DNA from: Sandaracinaceae bacterium
Lineage (GTDB): Bacteria > Myxococcota_A > Polyangia > Polyangiales > Houyiibacteriaceae
Direction of reading: 5' to 3'
Assembly: GCA_012514415.1 (NCBI GenBank)
Contig: JAAZAH010000020.1
Span: forward strand, 1-6,726
Length of the DNA: 6,726 bases
A program made the position numbers and the translations under genes. Positions 6,608-6,726 of this stretch are shown here, piece after piece (the first letter of the stretch is position 1; each line of letters starts with the position of its first letter). The notes beneath the pieces are model-generated. The model made no database searches. It was not told the origin of the DNA and was given only the letters and a program-made list of their open reading frames with translations.

Positions 6608-6726
6608 ATGCCGAAGAGCCTCGATCGGGAAGAGCGCCTGCAGCTCATGAAGTTCATCACCTCCTTCGCTTGGGCCGATCTCGAGGTGAAGGTCTCGGAG
6701 CGCTCGTTCATCAAGCGTTTGATGCA
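6608..6726 (+). CDS. TerB-like (tellurite-resistance family) protein, N-terminal fragment cut by window end
   Basis: Only the first 39 codons are in the window; the frame is still open at the last base. The visible sequence (LQLMKFITSFAWADLEVKVSERSFIKRLM, in parts) has the helix-turn-helix pattern of TerB-family alpha-helical domains: a first helix with LMKF, the acidic turn WADLEV (22-27) and a second helix beginning SERSF (30-34). Proteins with this FAWADLEV signature are, as I recall, common in myxobacteria, where they are annotated as TerB-family; this is recognition from memory over a short fragment. TerB-like domains are linked to membrane-associated stress or metal responses, and the name does not prove tellurite resistance. 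ATG 6608 is the first start after an in-frame TAG at 6596. No clear Shine-Dalgarno sequence is present (only GAG about 7 bases upstream). Confidence 0.72.
   Translation, partial: MPKSLDREERLQLMKFITSFAWADLEVKVSERSFIKRLM

Overview
The window looks like an ordinary chromosomal stretch from a high-GC Gram-negative bacterium. The best guess is a myxobacterium or related deltaproteobacterium (Myxococcota). That rests on the GroEL tail, the TerB-like N-terminus with its LQLMKF/FAWADLEV signature, a lipobox lipoprotein, and GC-rich codon use. The taxonomy is inference from remembered family resemblance, not from any search.

Layout, left to right. On the + strand come the last 193 codons of groEL and a clear intrinsic terminator (about 612-644). 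Next, also on +, is a SpoU/TrmH-class RNA methyltransferase with a basic N-terminal tail (729-1658), resembling E. coli YfiF. It converges on a block of three minus-strand genes. In their direction of transcription these are crcB (fluoride channel, 5239-4862), a class I FbaB/DhnA-type fructose-bisphosphate aldolase (4595-3687), and a DauA-like SulP transporter with a STAS domain (3452-1725). The gaps between them (266 and 234 bp), a perfect 14-bp hairpin after fbaB and candidate promoters suggest separate transcription units rather than one operon. Divergent from crcB, on +, is a 60-residue single-pass membrane protein of unknown function (5366-5548). After it come a predicted lipoprotein of unknown function (5800-6480), preceded by a good -35 box, and the first 39 codons of a TerB-like gene cut by the window end (from 6608).

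The genes do not form an evident joint pathway: protein folding, RNA modification, C4-dicarboxylate/anion transport, glycolysis or gluconeogenesis, fluoride export and two or three envelope or stress proteins sit side by side. I found no tRNA or rRNA, insertion sequence, CRISPR array, phage gene or toxin-antitoxin pair. No clear new biological system is visible. The items most worth a second look are the two uncharacterised envelope proteins, the start regions that lack a Shine-Dalgarno sequence, and the hairpin between fbaB and dauA.
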